Made by a program: the position numbers and the translations under genes. A stretch of DNA of 64,000 nt from Petrolisthes cinctipes. Taxonomy: Eukaryota; Arthropoda; Malacostraca; Decapoda; Porcellanidae. Under the pieces are notes generated by a model, which saw only the letters and a program-made list of their open reading frames with translations, was not told the origin of the DNA and searched no databases. Below, in pieces: positions 11,098 through 22,494 of this stretch (within the stretch, counting starts at the first letter, position 1; each line of letters opens with the position of its first letter). Location of the stretch: the NCBI GenBank assembly GCA_033782935.1, contig JAWQEG010000475.1:109501-173500 (forward strand), read 5' to 3'.

Positions 11098-12293
11098 TTA
11101 TGCAAATCGTTTATTATATTGTTTTCTTTTTTTGGCTCTTCCTGTCTTTGGTTTCTTCTTTTCATTCTTTAGTATTTTTGGGGTTTGGTTTTTGACTTTA
11201 CCAGCACGGGACAGTGAGCCGTGAACTTTACCTCCCTTCAGTGATACATTAACATCAATAATTACTGAGGTTAAAGTTGACAAAAGTTGATTATCATTAT
11301 TTAGTAATACTCCAGATGCATATAATTTAATATCATTAATTGGTATATAATCAACTTGACTGATAAATGTTCGTATGTGAGCCACTGTATGTCCTTGATA
11401 TATGTCAAAAACGTGAGTCCCTAGAGAAGAACGAAGTAATAATTGCATCTGTAGTCTCTTGTTGGTATTGTTGTCATTAAGAGCCATTCTGTGGAAGAAA
11501 ATAACAATTAATATACAAGTAAATACAATGAATGATATGTATTAATAGTGAAGAGGTATATAATTATAATTAATACAATGAACAGCTGTAAAATATTGTA
11601 TTAATAGTGAAGAGGTATATAATTATAATTAATACAATGAACAGCTGTATAATATTGTATTAATAGTGAAGAGGTATATAATTATAATTAATACAATGAA
11701 CAGCTGTATAATATTGTATTGATAGTGAAGAGGTATATAATTATAATTAATACAATGAACAGCTGTATAATATTGTATTAATAGTGAAGAGGTATATAAT
11801 TATAATTAATACAATGAACAGCTGTATAATATTGTATTAATAGTGAAGAGGTATATAATTATATTTAATACAATGAACAGCTGTATAATGTATTAATAGT
11901 GAAGAGGTATATAATTATAATTAATACAATGAACAGCTGTATAATATTGTATTGATAGTGAAGAGGTATATAATTATAATTAATTAATATACAACAGCTG
12001 TATAATATTGTATTAATTAATAGTACAGGAACACAGTAATAATAAATTAATATATATTATATAATTATATAAGGTTTGGATGATAAACATATCTTTCGTT
12101 AACTATTTTTATAGTCACTTGGTAACTTTTCATAATTTATTCTTATTTTCTATTAATTCTTGTTATATTATTATATCCAATTGGTTTAATTAGTTATTTA
12201 ATAATAGTTATATGGTTGTTACCTGTTAATGTTGGTTTGTGTTGTCAAATGGTAGTAGGGTTTATGGGAGTACATTTGTGTATGTCTCACCAT
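11098..12293 (-). CDS. FAU: FAU-like: FUBI ubiquitin-like domain fused to ribosomal protein eS30 (A1)
   Basis: Two exons are inferred: 12293-12223 and 11488-11098, 153 aa. In other animals FAU makes a ubiquitin-like protein fused to 40S subunit protein eS30, and cleavage after Gly-Gly frees eS30. Counted from the exon 2 Met, residues 14-86 are the ubiquitin-like domain ([10 protein letters not shown]...), ending in Gly85-Gly86. Residues 87-129 are eS30, recognised by [35 protein letters not shown]. The eS30 part stops about 16 residues short of the family's usual tail. Exon 1 ends CAG|GTAACA. Exon 2 follows TTTTCTTCCACAG, one base before its first ATG. The join is in frame and adds 24 residues, starting at an ATG about 47 bases after a TATA box. 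If exon 1 is untranslated the protein is 129 aa. Identical or nearly identical in A2-A4. The diverged ubiquitin-like half and lost tail suggest a specialised paralogue, not the housekeeping copy. Confidence 0.8.
11520..12010. repeat. 59-bp minisatellite in the A1 FAU-like intron, ~8 copies
   Basis: The unit includes ATTAATAGTGAAGAGGTATA, TAATTATAATTAATACAATG and AACAGCTGTATAAT. It lies wholly between the donor at 12222 and the acceptor at 11489. Each unit carries a CAGCTG palindrome. Copy number differs between A units (about 8, 3, 12 and 3), which sets the intron length. Confidence 0.9.
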
Positions 12294-12337
12294 ATCAGAG
12301 TTGTAGTATGCAATGAGTCAACACACCTTGTACACTT

Positions 12338-12525
12338 CCTTATATACCTTTGACAGCAGCAGTCACGTGTCTAACAACCAATCAACGTGAAGTATTTAAA
12401 ATTTCATATTTCCTCCCCAACCAATCAGATGCAAGGATTTTCATTACGAATTTTCATAATTCGTCGTGTGGCCAATGAGGTTCAAGAGTTTGAGTAGGCT
12501 ATGAATGAGGGACTGTGATTGGTCA
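12338..12525 (-). promoter_or_regulatory. Promoter of the A1 FAU-like gene: TATA box, CACGTG, four CCAAT/ATTGG boxes
   Basis: On the minus strand a TATATAA box (12346-12340) lies about 47 bases before the exon 1 ATG. Upstream are CACGTG (12364-12369) and four CCAAT-type boxes at 12378, 12421, 12472 (plus-strand CCAAT) and 12518 (plus-strand ATTGG), spaced 43-51 bp. Such arrays are typical NF-Y sites. The arrangement is conserved in A2, A3 and A4. A TATA/CCAAT promoter is unlike the TATA-less promoters usual for housekeeping ribosomal protein genes. Confidence 0.7.
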
Positions 12526-13000
12526 ATATGACATTGTTCTTAAATAAATATAATATAATTATTATTACATTATTATATAGACAAGTGCCAAAAATGTTAA
12601 TTTGTATTGACATAATACAGTAATTCAATTATAATTGTTATTTGAATATTAAGTAAGTCAAAGTAATAATTACTCATCATTCATTAGAATAATTAAATTG
12701 AAACACGATTATCAACCAAAAATTCTCCATTTTGTTATGACGTATTTTATCAATACTTTTAGGCTGTATATCGTTTGGTTTGATTTAAAATATTAATATT
12801 GTGGTCTATGTTATTTGAAATATGATGATATATATGATAATAATATAATTATAAGCCAAAGTAACAATTACAACTAATTATTCATTAGGATAATCAAGTT
12901 GCAACATGATTATCCACCAAAATTTTTCTTCCACCTTCCATCTTAAAATATATATAAGGTATATATATTGAAGTTGTGTATATTTTGTGGTGACATATAT
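12526..13000. other. AT-rich spacer of unit A1
   Basis: Non-coding. Contains an approximate internal duplication: TAATTACTCATCATTCATTA and AATTATTCATTAGGATAATC blocks, each followed by CACGATTATC/CATGATTATC. Conserved in A2-A4. Confidence 0.5.
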
Positions 13001-13853
13001 GTCTATAATAAATATAACAATTCGAATTGCGTACAAAAAACAATTTAGATAATAACAAATTATAATAAAACTTATAGCCTAGCTGACATATACAGTGTGT
13101 ATCGCGATGTATAGCATTAACTTACACCAGAGATATAAAATATAATTTTGTGTATATTTTGTTGTATAAAGTATGCTGTGTGTGATCTCAGTAAAGTACA
13201 ATGAATACTGATAAAAACTATTTTAACTTGTGTTGTCAAATGGAGGGAATGGAAGCCTAATATGTTTTCGGACCAAAGAGGCCTTATTTATTTCATCTTA
13301 ATAAATTTTATCATGATTGCAATATTTATGTGATGTTCTATAACGTACATTGAATCATATTTTCAATGCAGAGGGATAATACCAGGCCTGTATAAGAAGA
13401 AAATCCATGAAATGTAGGGAAATGCTGAGGCTTGCATAAGTTGCAGGTAGAGTTTACCTTACCTATTTCGTCGAATATTATTTATAGGGGCCTGGTATTA
13501 TCCCTCTGCAATGAAAATATGATTCAATGTACGTTATAGAACATCACATAAATATTGCAATCATGATAAAATTTATTAAGATGAAATAAATAAGGCCTCT
13601 TTGGTCCGAAAACATATTAGGCTTCCATTCCCTCCATTTGACAACACAAGTTAAAATAGTTTTTATCAGTATTCATTGTACTTTACTGAGATCACACACA
13701 GCCTACTTTATACAACAAAATATACACAAAATTATATTTTATATCTCTGGTGTAAGTTAATGCTATACGTTTTATGTCTATAATAAATATAACAATTCGA
13801 ATTGCGTACAAAAACAATTTAGATTATAACAAATTATAATAAAACTTATAGCC
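13001..13853. repeat. Inverted-repeat/loop element with flanking direct repeats (A1, orientation 1)
   Basis: Arms 13110-13387 and 13490-13767 are inverted copies of about 278 bp. The 102-bp loop 13388-13489 begins CTGTATAAGAAGAAAATCC. The whole is flanked by ~79-bp direct repeats (13001-13079 and 13776-13853) that start GTCTATAATAAATATAAC. No ORF. The loop is reversed relative to A2 and A3. Confidence 0.85.
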
Positions 13854-13897
13854 AAGCCTTGCCCTCTTGGTGATCTTCCGTCCAGACCCACCTGGCC

Positions 13898-14100
13898 TGT
13901 CCGGCCGCCGGAAAGGGTCAGGGTGAGAGGTGGCCGGTGTGTGTACTGTATGTGTGTGTTTTTCATCCGGCCAGCAGGACTGTTGTATCTGTCCGGCCGC
14001 CGGAAAGGGTCGGGGTGAGAGGTGGCCGGTGTGTGTACTGTATGTGTGTGTTTTTCATCCGGCCAGCAGGATTGTTGTATTGGCCGGATGACAGTAATTC
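13898..14100. repeat. 92-bp CCGGCC-rich tandem repeat (A1)
   Basis: Two copies plus a partial copy, each with TCCGGCCGCCGGAAAGGGTC and TTCATCCGGCCAGCAGGA. The open frames across it on both strands are the repeat translated. Followed by (GT)n at 14125-14149. Confidence 0.85.
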
Positions 14101-14124
14101 GTCCGGTTTGGCCTGCCAACTATG

Positions 14125-14704
14125 TGTGTGTGTGTGTGTGTGTGTGTGTATACCATACGTTCAGGTGAGGCCTCGCCTCAAGTTGTCCTTCACTATATAC
14201 TTGGGTTTATTTATTTGACACATAAACTTACAAATTTTGGAGTGTAACCCTCAACACCGTAAATATACATAATTTTCCATTAATTACAAGGACGATAAAT
14301 GACAAAGACCTCCAGGACATCTCCAATATCCGACCACAGATTGGTGTTAACATGACGGTAATACCATGTATATATTATACTGTTAATTAATATTTTGTAC
14401 ATGACTGTGTGTGTGTGTGTGTGTGTGTGTATGGCTGGCTGTAGCCACGGTAGATGTCTGTAACTATACATAATTATACCATAACAATGGACATTACAAT
14501 TAATACACCTATGTTATATTATAATAGAATATAAAACTAATATGATATCATTACTTATCATAATATATGATAAACTAATATAGTGTAGCCTATATGACAG
14601 TAACGTAATCACGTTTATTGTCATTGTAATTAATGCAATGTAAAATGTAATGTTAGTATAATTATATAATATTCTTCCATAAGTTGATACCAATGTAAAT
14701 ATTA
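14125..14704. other. Spacer with two (GT)n tracts (A1)
   Basis: (GT)n at 14125-14149 and 14407-14430 in AT-rich DNA that is shared by all A units. Tract lengths differ between units. No gene seen. Confidence 0.6.
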
Positions 14705-15120
14705 TATCCAGATTAAGGAAACATAATTAATATTACTACCGGGTACTGGTTATGTGAACCAAGAAAGCTGTGAATTACGAACTGTTTAATGACTACACTA
14801 ACTCACATTGATTAATATTACTACCAGGTACTGGATATGTGAACCAAGAAAGCTGTCAATGACAAACTGTTTAATGACTACAGTAACTCACATTATCTGC
14901 TCTAAGATATTAAGATATTATTTCCTTTGTTAGGTTTAATAATTAAATAAGACCACAGTACAGTAACTCACATTATCTGCTCTAAGATATTAAGATATTA
15001 TTTCCTTTGTTAGGTTTAATAATTAAATAAGACCACAGTACAGTAACTCACATTATCTGCTCTAAGATAGGCCTATAAGATATATTTCCTTTGTTAGGCT
15101 TAATAATTAAATAAGGTCAC
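14705..15120. repeat. ~75-bp tandem repeat block (A1)
   Basis: Copies carry ACAGTAACTCACATTATCTG and TTAGGTTTAATAATTAAATA, preceded by a related unit with GTGAACCAAGAAAGCTGT. Copy number differs in A2, A3 and A4. Confidence 0.8.
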
Positions 15121-15518
15121 AACGGGAATAGAAATCTTACCAAACATAATCAAAGTTAGGTTATAATTCGTTGGTTTGGTTAGGTTGGATTTAATGGTGG
15201 AGGTTTATTTGACTTAATCTTTAAAATGCTTTGTGATTGTTTTAGGTAACTGAGTTTATTAAATATTAATGAGACAAGTTTACAAATGTTTTTACAAAGC
15301 GGTGTAAGAGAGAGAATCAAGCCGTGTTACTAAACTAGACTATTGGGTACATATTGTTACTATTATTACAGTACAGTACATGTTAGGCTACCTTAATGTA
15401 TCTCTCTTCCAACCAATTAGTGTATTTAATATTATAATGATGTGTTATATTCATAACCAATTAACAAACAGTAATGAGGCTCCTCCCTGTATCTCTCTTC
15501 CAACCAATAGTGTATTAA
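15121..15518. other. Spacer before the C-rich minisatellite (A1)
   Basis: Non-coding. Contains several CCAAT words in the pattern CTTCCAACCAAT...ATAACCAATTAACAAACAGT, the same pattern found after the minisatellite (16250-16400) and, inverted, at 52970-53310. Confidence 0.55.
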
Positions 15519-16222
15519 GGGGGTGCGGGAGTTGGGGACAGGCTTGGGGGGTGCGGGAATAGGGGGACAGGCTTGGGGAGGGTAGAAAGCTTGTCCCCTA
15601 TTCCCGCACCCCCTCAAGCCTGTCCCCCTACTCCCGCACGCCCCCAAGCCTGTCCCCTACTCCCGCACCCCCCCGAGCCTGTCCCCTACTCCCGCACCCC
15701 ACCAAGCCTGTCCCCTACTCCCGCACCCCCCCAAGCCTGTCCCCTACTCCCGCACCCCCCTAACCCCCCCTCCAAGCCTGTCCCCTACTCCCGCACCCCC
15801 CCCAAGCCTGTCCCCTACTCCCGAACCCCCCCAAGCCTGTCCCCTAACCCCCCCCCCCAAGCCTGTCCCCTACTCCCGCACCCCTCCAAGCCTGTCCCCT
15901 ACTCCCGCACCCCCCCAAGCCTGTCCCCTACTCCCGCACACCCCCAAGCCTGTCCCCTACTCCCGCACACCCCCCAAGCCTGTCCCCTACTCCCGCACCC
16001 CCCCAAGCCTGTCCCCTACTCCCGCACCCCCCCAAGCCTGTCCCCTACTCCCGCACCCCCCCAAGCCTGTCCCCTACTCCCGCACCCCCCCAAGCCTGTC
16101 CCCTACTCCCGCACCCCCCCAAGCCTGTCCCCTACTCCCGCACCCCCCTAACCCCCCCCCCCATGCCTGTCCCCTACTCCCGCACCCCCCCAAGCCTGTC
16201 TCCTACTCCTGCACCCCCTTAA
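15519..16222. repeat. ~28-bp C-rich minisatellite with strand switch (A1)
   Basis: About 25 copies of CCAAGCCTGTCCCCTACTCC plus GCACCCCC. The first two units (15519-15590) are on the opposite strand (GGGGGTGCGGG...GGGGACAGGCTTGG), so the array starts with an inverted hairpin. Runs of 5-9 C occur in every unit. A 192-codon Pro-rich open frame over it is the repeat translated and is not a gene. Confidence 0.9.
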
Positions 16223-16713
16223 AGTATTATAATAATATGTTACCGGTATATACATAACCAATCAACAAACAGTATACGGTGTGTACTGTACATCCTTTAT
16301 GGCTCCTCCCTGTATCTGTATCTCTCTTCCAACCAATAGTATATTAAAGTATTAAATATTATAATGATGTGTTATATACATAACCAATCAACAAACAGTA
16401 AGGTGTGTACAGTTGGTGGCAGAAGTCCTGTCGCCTCACCTGCTTCACCGAGAAGGACATTGTTCACGGACTCGAGAAATACACACGTTTTCTACACCTA
16501 ATAATCTCGAGTCTTTCGGACATCAGCAAGTTATCTTTCTCTTTTACATTTCATTCTTCCTTTCTTTCCTTTTTCCTTCATATTTGTTTTGTCATTCCTT
16601 TGGTACAGTACCGGTACAATATATGTAGCCCGTAGTAATACTTTAAGGGGTTTGGACACCCCTTCGGTCCCAGACACAGTACAATATACTGGTGTTGTGG
16701 GGAAGTGTTGTTT
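16223..16713. other. Spacer after the C-rich minisatellite (A1)
   Basis: Contains the CCAAT-box pattern noted upstream, then unique DNA (GTGGCAGAAGTCCTG...) and a hairpin GGGGTTTGGACACCCC at about 16648. The overlapping 71-77 codon frames here have no recognisable feature, although they persist in A2 and A3 as expected of recent copies. Confidence 0.5.
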
Positions 16714-17192
16714 ATGGTGGAATCCACACAGTTATATACATGTATAAGTATATAGGTCTGTGGTGGAATCCACACAGTTATATACGTGTATAAGTATGTA
16801 GGTCTGTGGTGGAATCCACACAGTTATATACGTGTATAAGTATATAGGTCTGTGGTGGAATCCACACAGTTATATACGTGTATAAGTATATAGGTCTGTG
16901 GTGGAATCCACACAGTTATATACGTGTATAAGTATATAGGTCTGTGGTGGAATCCACACAGTTATATACGTGTATAAGTATATAGGTCTGTGGTGGAATC
17001 CATACAGTTATATACGTGTATAAGTATATAGGTCTGTGGTGGAATCCACACTGTTATATACGTGTATAAGTATATAGGTCTGTGGTGGAATCCACACTGT
17101 TATATACGTGTATAAGTATATAGATCTGTGGTGGAATCCACACAGTTATATACGTGTATAAGTATATAGGTCTGTGGTGGAATCATCAACAT
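16714..17192. repeat. 46-bp minisatellite, ~10 copies (A1)
   Basis: Unit GTGGTGGAATCCACACAGTT plus ATATACGTGTATAAGTATAT plus AGGTCT. Each unit contains the imperfect palindrome GTGGAATCCAC. Copy number is about 8 in A2 and 16 in A3. Confidence 0.9.
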
Positions 17193-18097
17193 ATTTCCAT
17201 CTCTGATGTCAACGTCAATATGTGGTTAGATATTTTAGAGGTTCTGGAGGTCTTTGTTATTAATTAAAGATGATACATATTCACAGTACTCATGGTTACA
17301 CTCCAAATTTATAAGCTTTTGTGTCAAATAAATAAGTCATAGTATGCCGTCACTGCCAGCTTGAGGGGCAGCCTGACCTCAACACACACACACACAGACG
17401 GCAAGCCTCGAACATGGAGCTATAATTAATTATATTTTATAACTCCATGGCAGCGAAGGAAGATATTTAAAGTTCCGACTGATTTTCATCCGGCCTTTGG
17501 AACAGGCCTGGCCGGATGAAACACACCCCCTTATTAACACACAGGCCGCTTCAACTACTAATCCATTTCAGGGACAATTAGTCATCGTTTTTCACAAATA
17601 TCTTTCAAACTAATTATTAATTGATGGGAATGGTACTTTGACACAATGTACAAGACACCTTCCGCTAATGTTTGGTAATATAGGACATTGGCAAATGGTG
17701 TTAGTGAAGGCGTTTACTTTTGACACACATGACGTTGTCTAACATCACCAACATATGTATATGAACATCCATTATCCCTCATCCCATCCCTTCCTCCCTG
17801 TCCACTCTATTATGTTATAATAATTAATAGTGGATGTCATAAATATGTTGGTGTTTGTAGAATGTGTGTTAATTTAATCATAATTATTTTATGTCCTAAA
17901 GTTATATAAACGGGAGTAGCCTAGACTAAAGAGGGTATGACCATCACCTTATTTACTCAATATAATGTACAGTACTTACTATTACCATCTATTAATTCCT
18001 TTAACCCGCCGTATTGACGTGTTTACTACGAGCAGGTAAGATATGGTATCCAAAAATACATATCACTACATAATAGGATGGTGAGGGAATTATGAAA

Positions 18098-18138
<41 letters not shown>

Positions 18139-18245
18139 CACATATTATAATCATAATAGGTGGAAAAGTGATGCAAACAATTGAGCATATCACATAAAAT
18201 TTATTCACAGTCTTTGTCACTATTAATTAAAGAACAAATCATCCA
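17193..18245. other. Non-coding spacer with a (CT)n tract (A1)
   Basis: Shared by A1-A3. Includes the inverted pair TTCATCCGGCC...GGCCGGATGAA (17486-17520), a short (AC)n, and (CT)n at 18101-18134. No gene seen. Confidence 0.55.
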
Positions 18246-18560
18246 GGGAATTACTCTCCATGTTGATAATTACAGGATGTACACGTTTGTAGATGTTATC
18301 AGTACACCAATACTCATCCTTCAAGTCTCACTACACCTTTCCATGTTGATAATTACAGGATGTACACCAGTACTCATCCTTCAAGTCTCACTACACCTTC
18401 CCATGTTGATAATTACAGGATGTACACGTTTGTAGATGTTATCAGTACACCAATACTCATCCTTCAAGTCTCACTACACCTTCCCATGTTGATAATTACA
18501 GGATGTACACGTTTGTAGATGTTATTAGTACACCAATACTCATCCTTCAAGTCTCACTAC
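18246..18560. repeat. ~77-bp tandem repeat, 4 copies (A1)
   Basis: The unit contains CCATGTTGATAATTACAGGA and ACTCATCCTTCAAGTCTCAC. One copy is shortened. Confidence 0.85.
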
Positions 18561-19153
18561 ACCTTCCCACACCTCCCTTGTTGTCATAAGCTTGGCTTTC
18601 TTTATCCTCGCCTTCAGATCTACACGAGTAAATCATCTGAGTATGATTAATATTCATTTTCATATCATTTCACATTCTAAAATATTTCCCCTCATAATAG
18701 TTTAGTTTATTTTATTTACCAGTTACTTAAAAGGATTATTATTTAATTCTCTCTTTGAACAATACAGCAAACACTTGTCATATATTTGGTACATATAATA
18801 TTAGGATTACGAATACAACATAGATTGAAAAATCATAATTTTATTTTAAATACGATAATACATTATTTATTACAAACACTATTAAATATAAATAGTCCTC
18901 TTTGTTAAAAATACAATTATAATAAACTCATTAAACTAAGAAGACAAATAACAATAAATATTTGGGTAATAGATACAATAAATATACAAACCAAATTATT
19001 ACATTATAATAAAATAAAATTAATATAATGTTTCCTCAATACAATACTACATTACAGAGCTACTGTATTACTACTATTAATTAAATATTTACATGTTTAT
19101 AAAATAAAAACATTATAAATTAAAAGTAAAATAATGTGTCCTCAGTATAATAC

Positions 19154-20057
19154 TTATGCAAATCGTTTATTATATTGTTTTCTTTTTTTGGCTCTTCCTG
19201 TCTTTGGTTTCTTCTTTTCATTCTTTAGTATTTTTGGGGTTTGGTTTTTTACTTTACCAGCACGGGACAGTGAGCCGTGAACTTTACCTCCCTTCAGTGA
19301 TACATTAACATCAATAATTACTGAGGTTAAAGTTGACAAAAGTTGATTATCATTATTTAGTAATACTCCAGATGCATATAATTTAATATCATTAATTGGT
19401 ATATAATCAACTTGACTGATAAATGTTCGTATGTGAGCCACTGTATGTCCTTGATATATGTCAAAAACGTGAGTCCCTAGAGAAGAACGAAGTAATAATT
19501 GTATGTGTAGTCTCTTGTTGGTATTGTTGTCATTAAGAGCCATTCTGTGGAAGAAAATAACTATTAATATACAAGTAAATACAATGAATGATATGTATTA
19601 ATAGTGAAGAGGTATATAATTATAATTAATACAATGAACAGCTGTATAATATTGTATTAATAGTGAAGAGGTATATAATTATAATTAATACAATGAACAG
19701 CTGTATAATATTGTATTAATAGTGAAGAGGTATATAATTATAATTAATTAATATACACCAGCTGTATAATATTGTATTAATTAATAGTACAGGAACACAG
19801 TAATAATAAATTAATATATATTATATAATTATATAAGGTTTGGATGATAAACATATCTTTCGTTAACTATTGTTATAGTCACTTGGTAACTTTTCATAAT
19901 TTATTCTTATTTTCTATTAATTCTTGTTATATTATTATATCCAATTGGTTTAATTAGTTATTTAATAATAGTTATATGGTTGTTACCTGTTAATGTTGGT
20001 TTGTGTTGTCAAATGGTAGTAGGGTTTATGGGAGTACATTTGTGTATGTCTCACCAT
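19154..20057 (-). CDS. FAU: FAU-like (FUBI-eS30 fusion), copy A2
   Basis: Exons 20057-19987 and 19544-19154, with the same splice sites and frame as A1. The intron is only 442 bp because the minisatellite has about 3 copies. The protein differs from A1 at two neighbouring residues at the start of the ubiquitin-like domain (RLHIQ in place of RLQMQ). The Gly-Gly junction and truncated eS30 are unchanged. The loss of the Met aligned with the usual FUBI start argues that translation begins upstream of it. Confidence 0.78.
19580..19790. repeat. 59-bp intronic minisatellite, ~3 copies (A2)
   Basis: Same unit as in the A1 intron. Confidence 0.88.
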
Positions 20058-20101
20058 ATCAGAGTTGTAGTATGCAATGAGTCAACACACCTTGTACACT
20101 T

Positions 20102-20290
20102 CCTTATATACCTTTGACAGCATCAGTCACGTGACTAACAACCAATCAACGTTAAGTATTTAAAATTTCATATTTCCTCCCCAACCAATCAGATGCAAGG
20201 ATTTTCATTACGAATTTTCATAATTCGTCGTGTGGCCAATGAGGTTCAAGAGTTTGAGTAGGCTATGAATGACGGACTGTGATTGGTCAA
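20102..20290 (-). promoter_or_regulatory. Promoter of the A2 FAU-like gene
   Basis: TATATAA at 20110-20104, GTCACGTGAC just upstream, and the four CCAAT/ATTGG boxes as in A1. Confidence 0.68.
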
Positions 20291-20764
20291 TATGACATTG
20301 TTCTTAAATAAATATAATATAATTATTATTACATTATTATATAGACAAGTGCCAAAAATGTTAATTTGTATTGACATAATACAGTAATTCAATTATAATT
20401 GTTATTTGAATATTAAGTAAGTCAAAGTAATAATTACTCATCATTCATTAGAATAATCAAGTTGAAACACGATTATCAACCAAAAATTCTCCATTTTGTT
20501 ATGACGTATTTTATCAATACTTTTAGGCTGTATATCGTTTGGTTTGATTTAAAATATTAATATTGTGGTCTATGTTATTTGAAATATGATGATATATATG
20601 ATAATAATATAATTATAAGCCAAAGTAACAATTACAACTAATTATTCATTAGGATAATCAAGTTGCAACATGATTATCCACCAAAATTTTTCTTCCACCT
20701 TCCATCTTAAAATATATATAAGGTATATATATTGAAGTTGTGTATATTTTGTGGTGACATATAT

Positions 20765-21617
20765 GTCTATAATAAATATAACAATTCGAATTGCGTACAA
20801 AAACAATTTAGATAATAACAAATTATAATAAAACTTATAGCCTAGCTGACATATACAGTGTGTATCGCGATGTATAGCATTAACTTACACCAGAGATATA
20901 AAATATAATTTTGTGTATATTTTGTTGTATAAAGTATGCTGTGTGTGATCTCAGTAAAGTACAATGAATACTGATAAAAACTATTTTATCTTGTGTTGTC
21001 AAATGGAGGGAATGGAAGCCTAATATGTTTTCGGACCAAAGAGGCCTTATTTATTTCATCTTAATAAATTTTATCGTGATTGCAATATTTATGTGATGTT
21101 CTATAACGTACATTGAATCATATTTTCATTGCAGAGGGATAATACCAGGCCCCTATAAATAATATTCGACGAAATAAGTAAGGTAAACTCTACCTGCAAC
21201 TTATGCAAGCCTCAGCATTTCCCTACATTTCATGGATTTTCTTCTTATACTCGCCTGGTATTATCCCTCTGCATTGAAAATATGATTCAATGTACGTTAT
21301 AGAACATCACATAAATATTGCAATCATGATAAAATTTATTAAGATGAAATAAATAAGGCCTCTTTGGTCCGAAAACATATTAGGCTTCCATTCCCTCCAT
21401 TTGACAACACAAGATAAAATAGTTTTTATCAGTATTCATTGTACTTTACTGAGATCACACACAGCATACTTTATACAACAAAATATATTTAAAATTTTAT
21501 TTTATGTCTCTGGTGTAAGTTAATGCTATACGTTTTATGTCTATAATAAATATAACAATTCGAATTGCGTACAAAAACAATTTAGATTATAATAAATTAT
21601 AATAAAACTTATAGCCA
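20765..21617. repeat. Inverted-repeat/loop element (A2, orientation 2)
   Basis: Arms 20873-21150 and 21253-21531. The loop 21151-21252 begins CCCTATAAATAATATTCGAC, the reverse complement of the A1 loop. The same ~79-bp direct repeats flank it. A nearby arm variant (TTTTCATTG versus TTTTCAATG) has swapped sides together with the loop. Confidence 0.85.
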
Positions 21618-21660
21618 AGCCTTGCCCTCTTGGTGATCTTCCGTCCAGACCCACCTGGCC

Positions 21661-21912
21661 TGTCCGGCCGCCGGAAAGGGTCAGGGTGAGAGGTGGCCGG
21701 TGTGTGTACTGTATGTGTGTGTTTTTCATCCGGCCAGCAGGACTGTTGTATCTGTCCGGCCGCCGGAAAGGGTCGGTGTGAGAGGTGGCCGGTGTGTGTA
21801 CTGTATGTGTGTGTTTTTCATCCGGCCAGCAGGATTGTTGTATTGGCCGGATGACAGTAATTCGTCCGGTTTGGCCTGCCAACTATGTGTGTGTGTGTGT
21901 GTGTGTGTGTGT
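21661..21912. repeat. 92-bp CCGGCC-rich repeat and (GT)n (A2)
   Basis: Same block as in A1. The (GT)n is at about 21885-21912. Confidence 0.85.
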
Positions 21913-22494
21913 ATACCATACGTTCAGGTCAGGCCTCGCCTCAAGTTGTCCTTCACTATATACTTGGGTTTATTTATTTGACACATAAACTTACAAATTT
22001 TGGAGTGTAACCCTCAACACCGTAAATATACATAATTTTCCATTAATTACAAGGACGATAAATGACAAAGACCTCCAGGACATCTCCAATATCCGACCAC
22101 AGATTGGTGTTAACATGACGGTAATACCATGTATATATTATACTGTTAATTAATATTTTGTACATGACTGTGTGTGTGTGTGTGTGTATGGCTGGCTGTA
22201 GCCACGGTAGATGTCTGTAACTATACATAATTATACCATAACAATGGACATTACTATTAATACACCTACTGTATGTTATATTATAATAGAATATAAAACT
22301 AATATGATATCATTACTTATCATAATATATGATAAACTAATATAGTGTAGCCTATATGACAATAACGTAATCACGTTTATTGTCATTGTAATTAATGCAA
22401 TGTAAAATGTAATGTTATTATAATTATATAATATTCTTCCATAAGTTGATACCAATGTAAATATTATATCCAGATTAAGGAAACATAATTAATA

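Larger units (their letters stand above)
10611..18668. repeat. Segmental duplication unit A1
   Basis: Runs from the shared junction word TTCACATTCTAAAATATTTC to its next occurrence at 18669. It contains, in order: FAU-like gene (minus), its promoter, an inverted-repeat/loop element, a CCGGCC-rich 92-bp repeat, (GT)n, a 75-bp repeat, a C-rich minisatellite, a 46-bp minisatellite, (CT)n and a 77-bp repeat. It is nearly identical to A2 and A3 over its whole length. Confidence 0.9.

Noticed and set aside
13778..14119. 113-codon ORF over the CCGGCC repeat (and copies in A2, A3)
   Set aside because: Both strands are open across the 92-bp repeat. The sequence is repetitive with no coding signature.
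15573..16151. 192-codon Pro-rich ORF (also 23609-23866 and 39661-40050)
   Set aside because: Translation of the C-rich minisatellite. The frame is lost in A2 and A3 whenever unit length changes.
16405..16635. 71-77 codon ORFs after the C-rich array, repeated in A2 and A3
   Set aside because: They persist only because the units are recent copies. Overlapping frames are equally open and no motif is seen.
16714..17192. Regular repeats considered as a CRISPR array
   Set aside because: Units are contiguous with no unique spacers, no cas genes are present and the DNA is eukaryotic. These are minisatellites.
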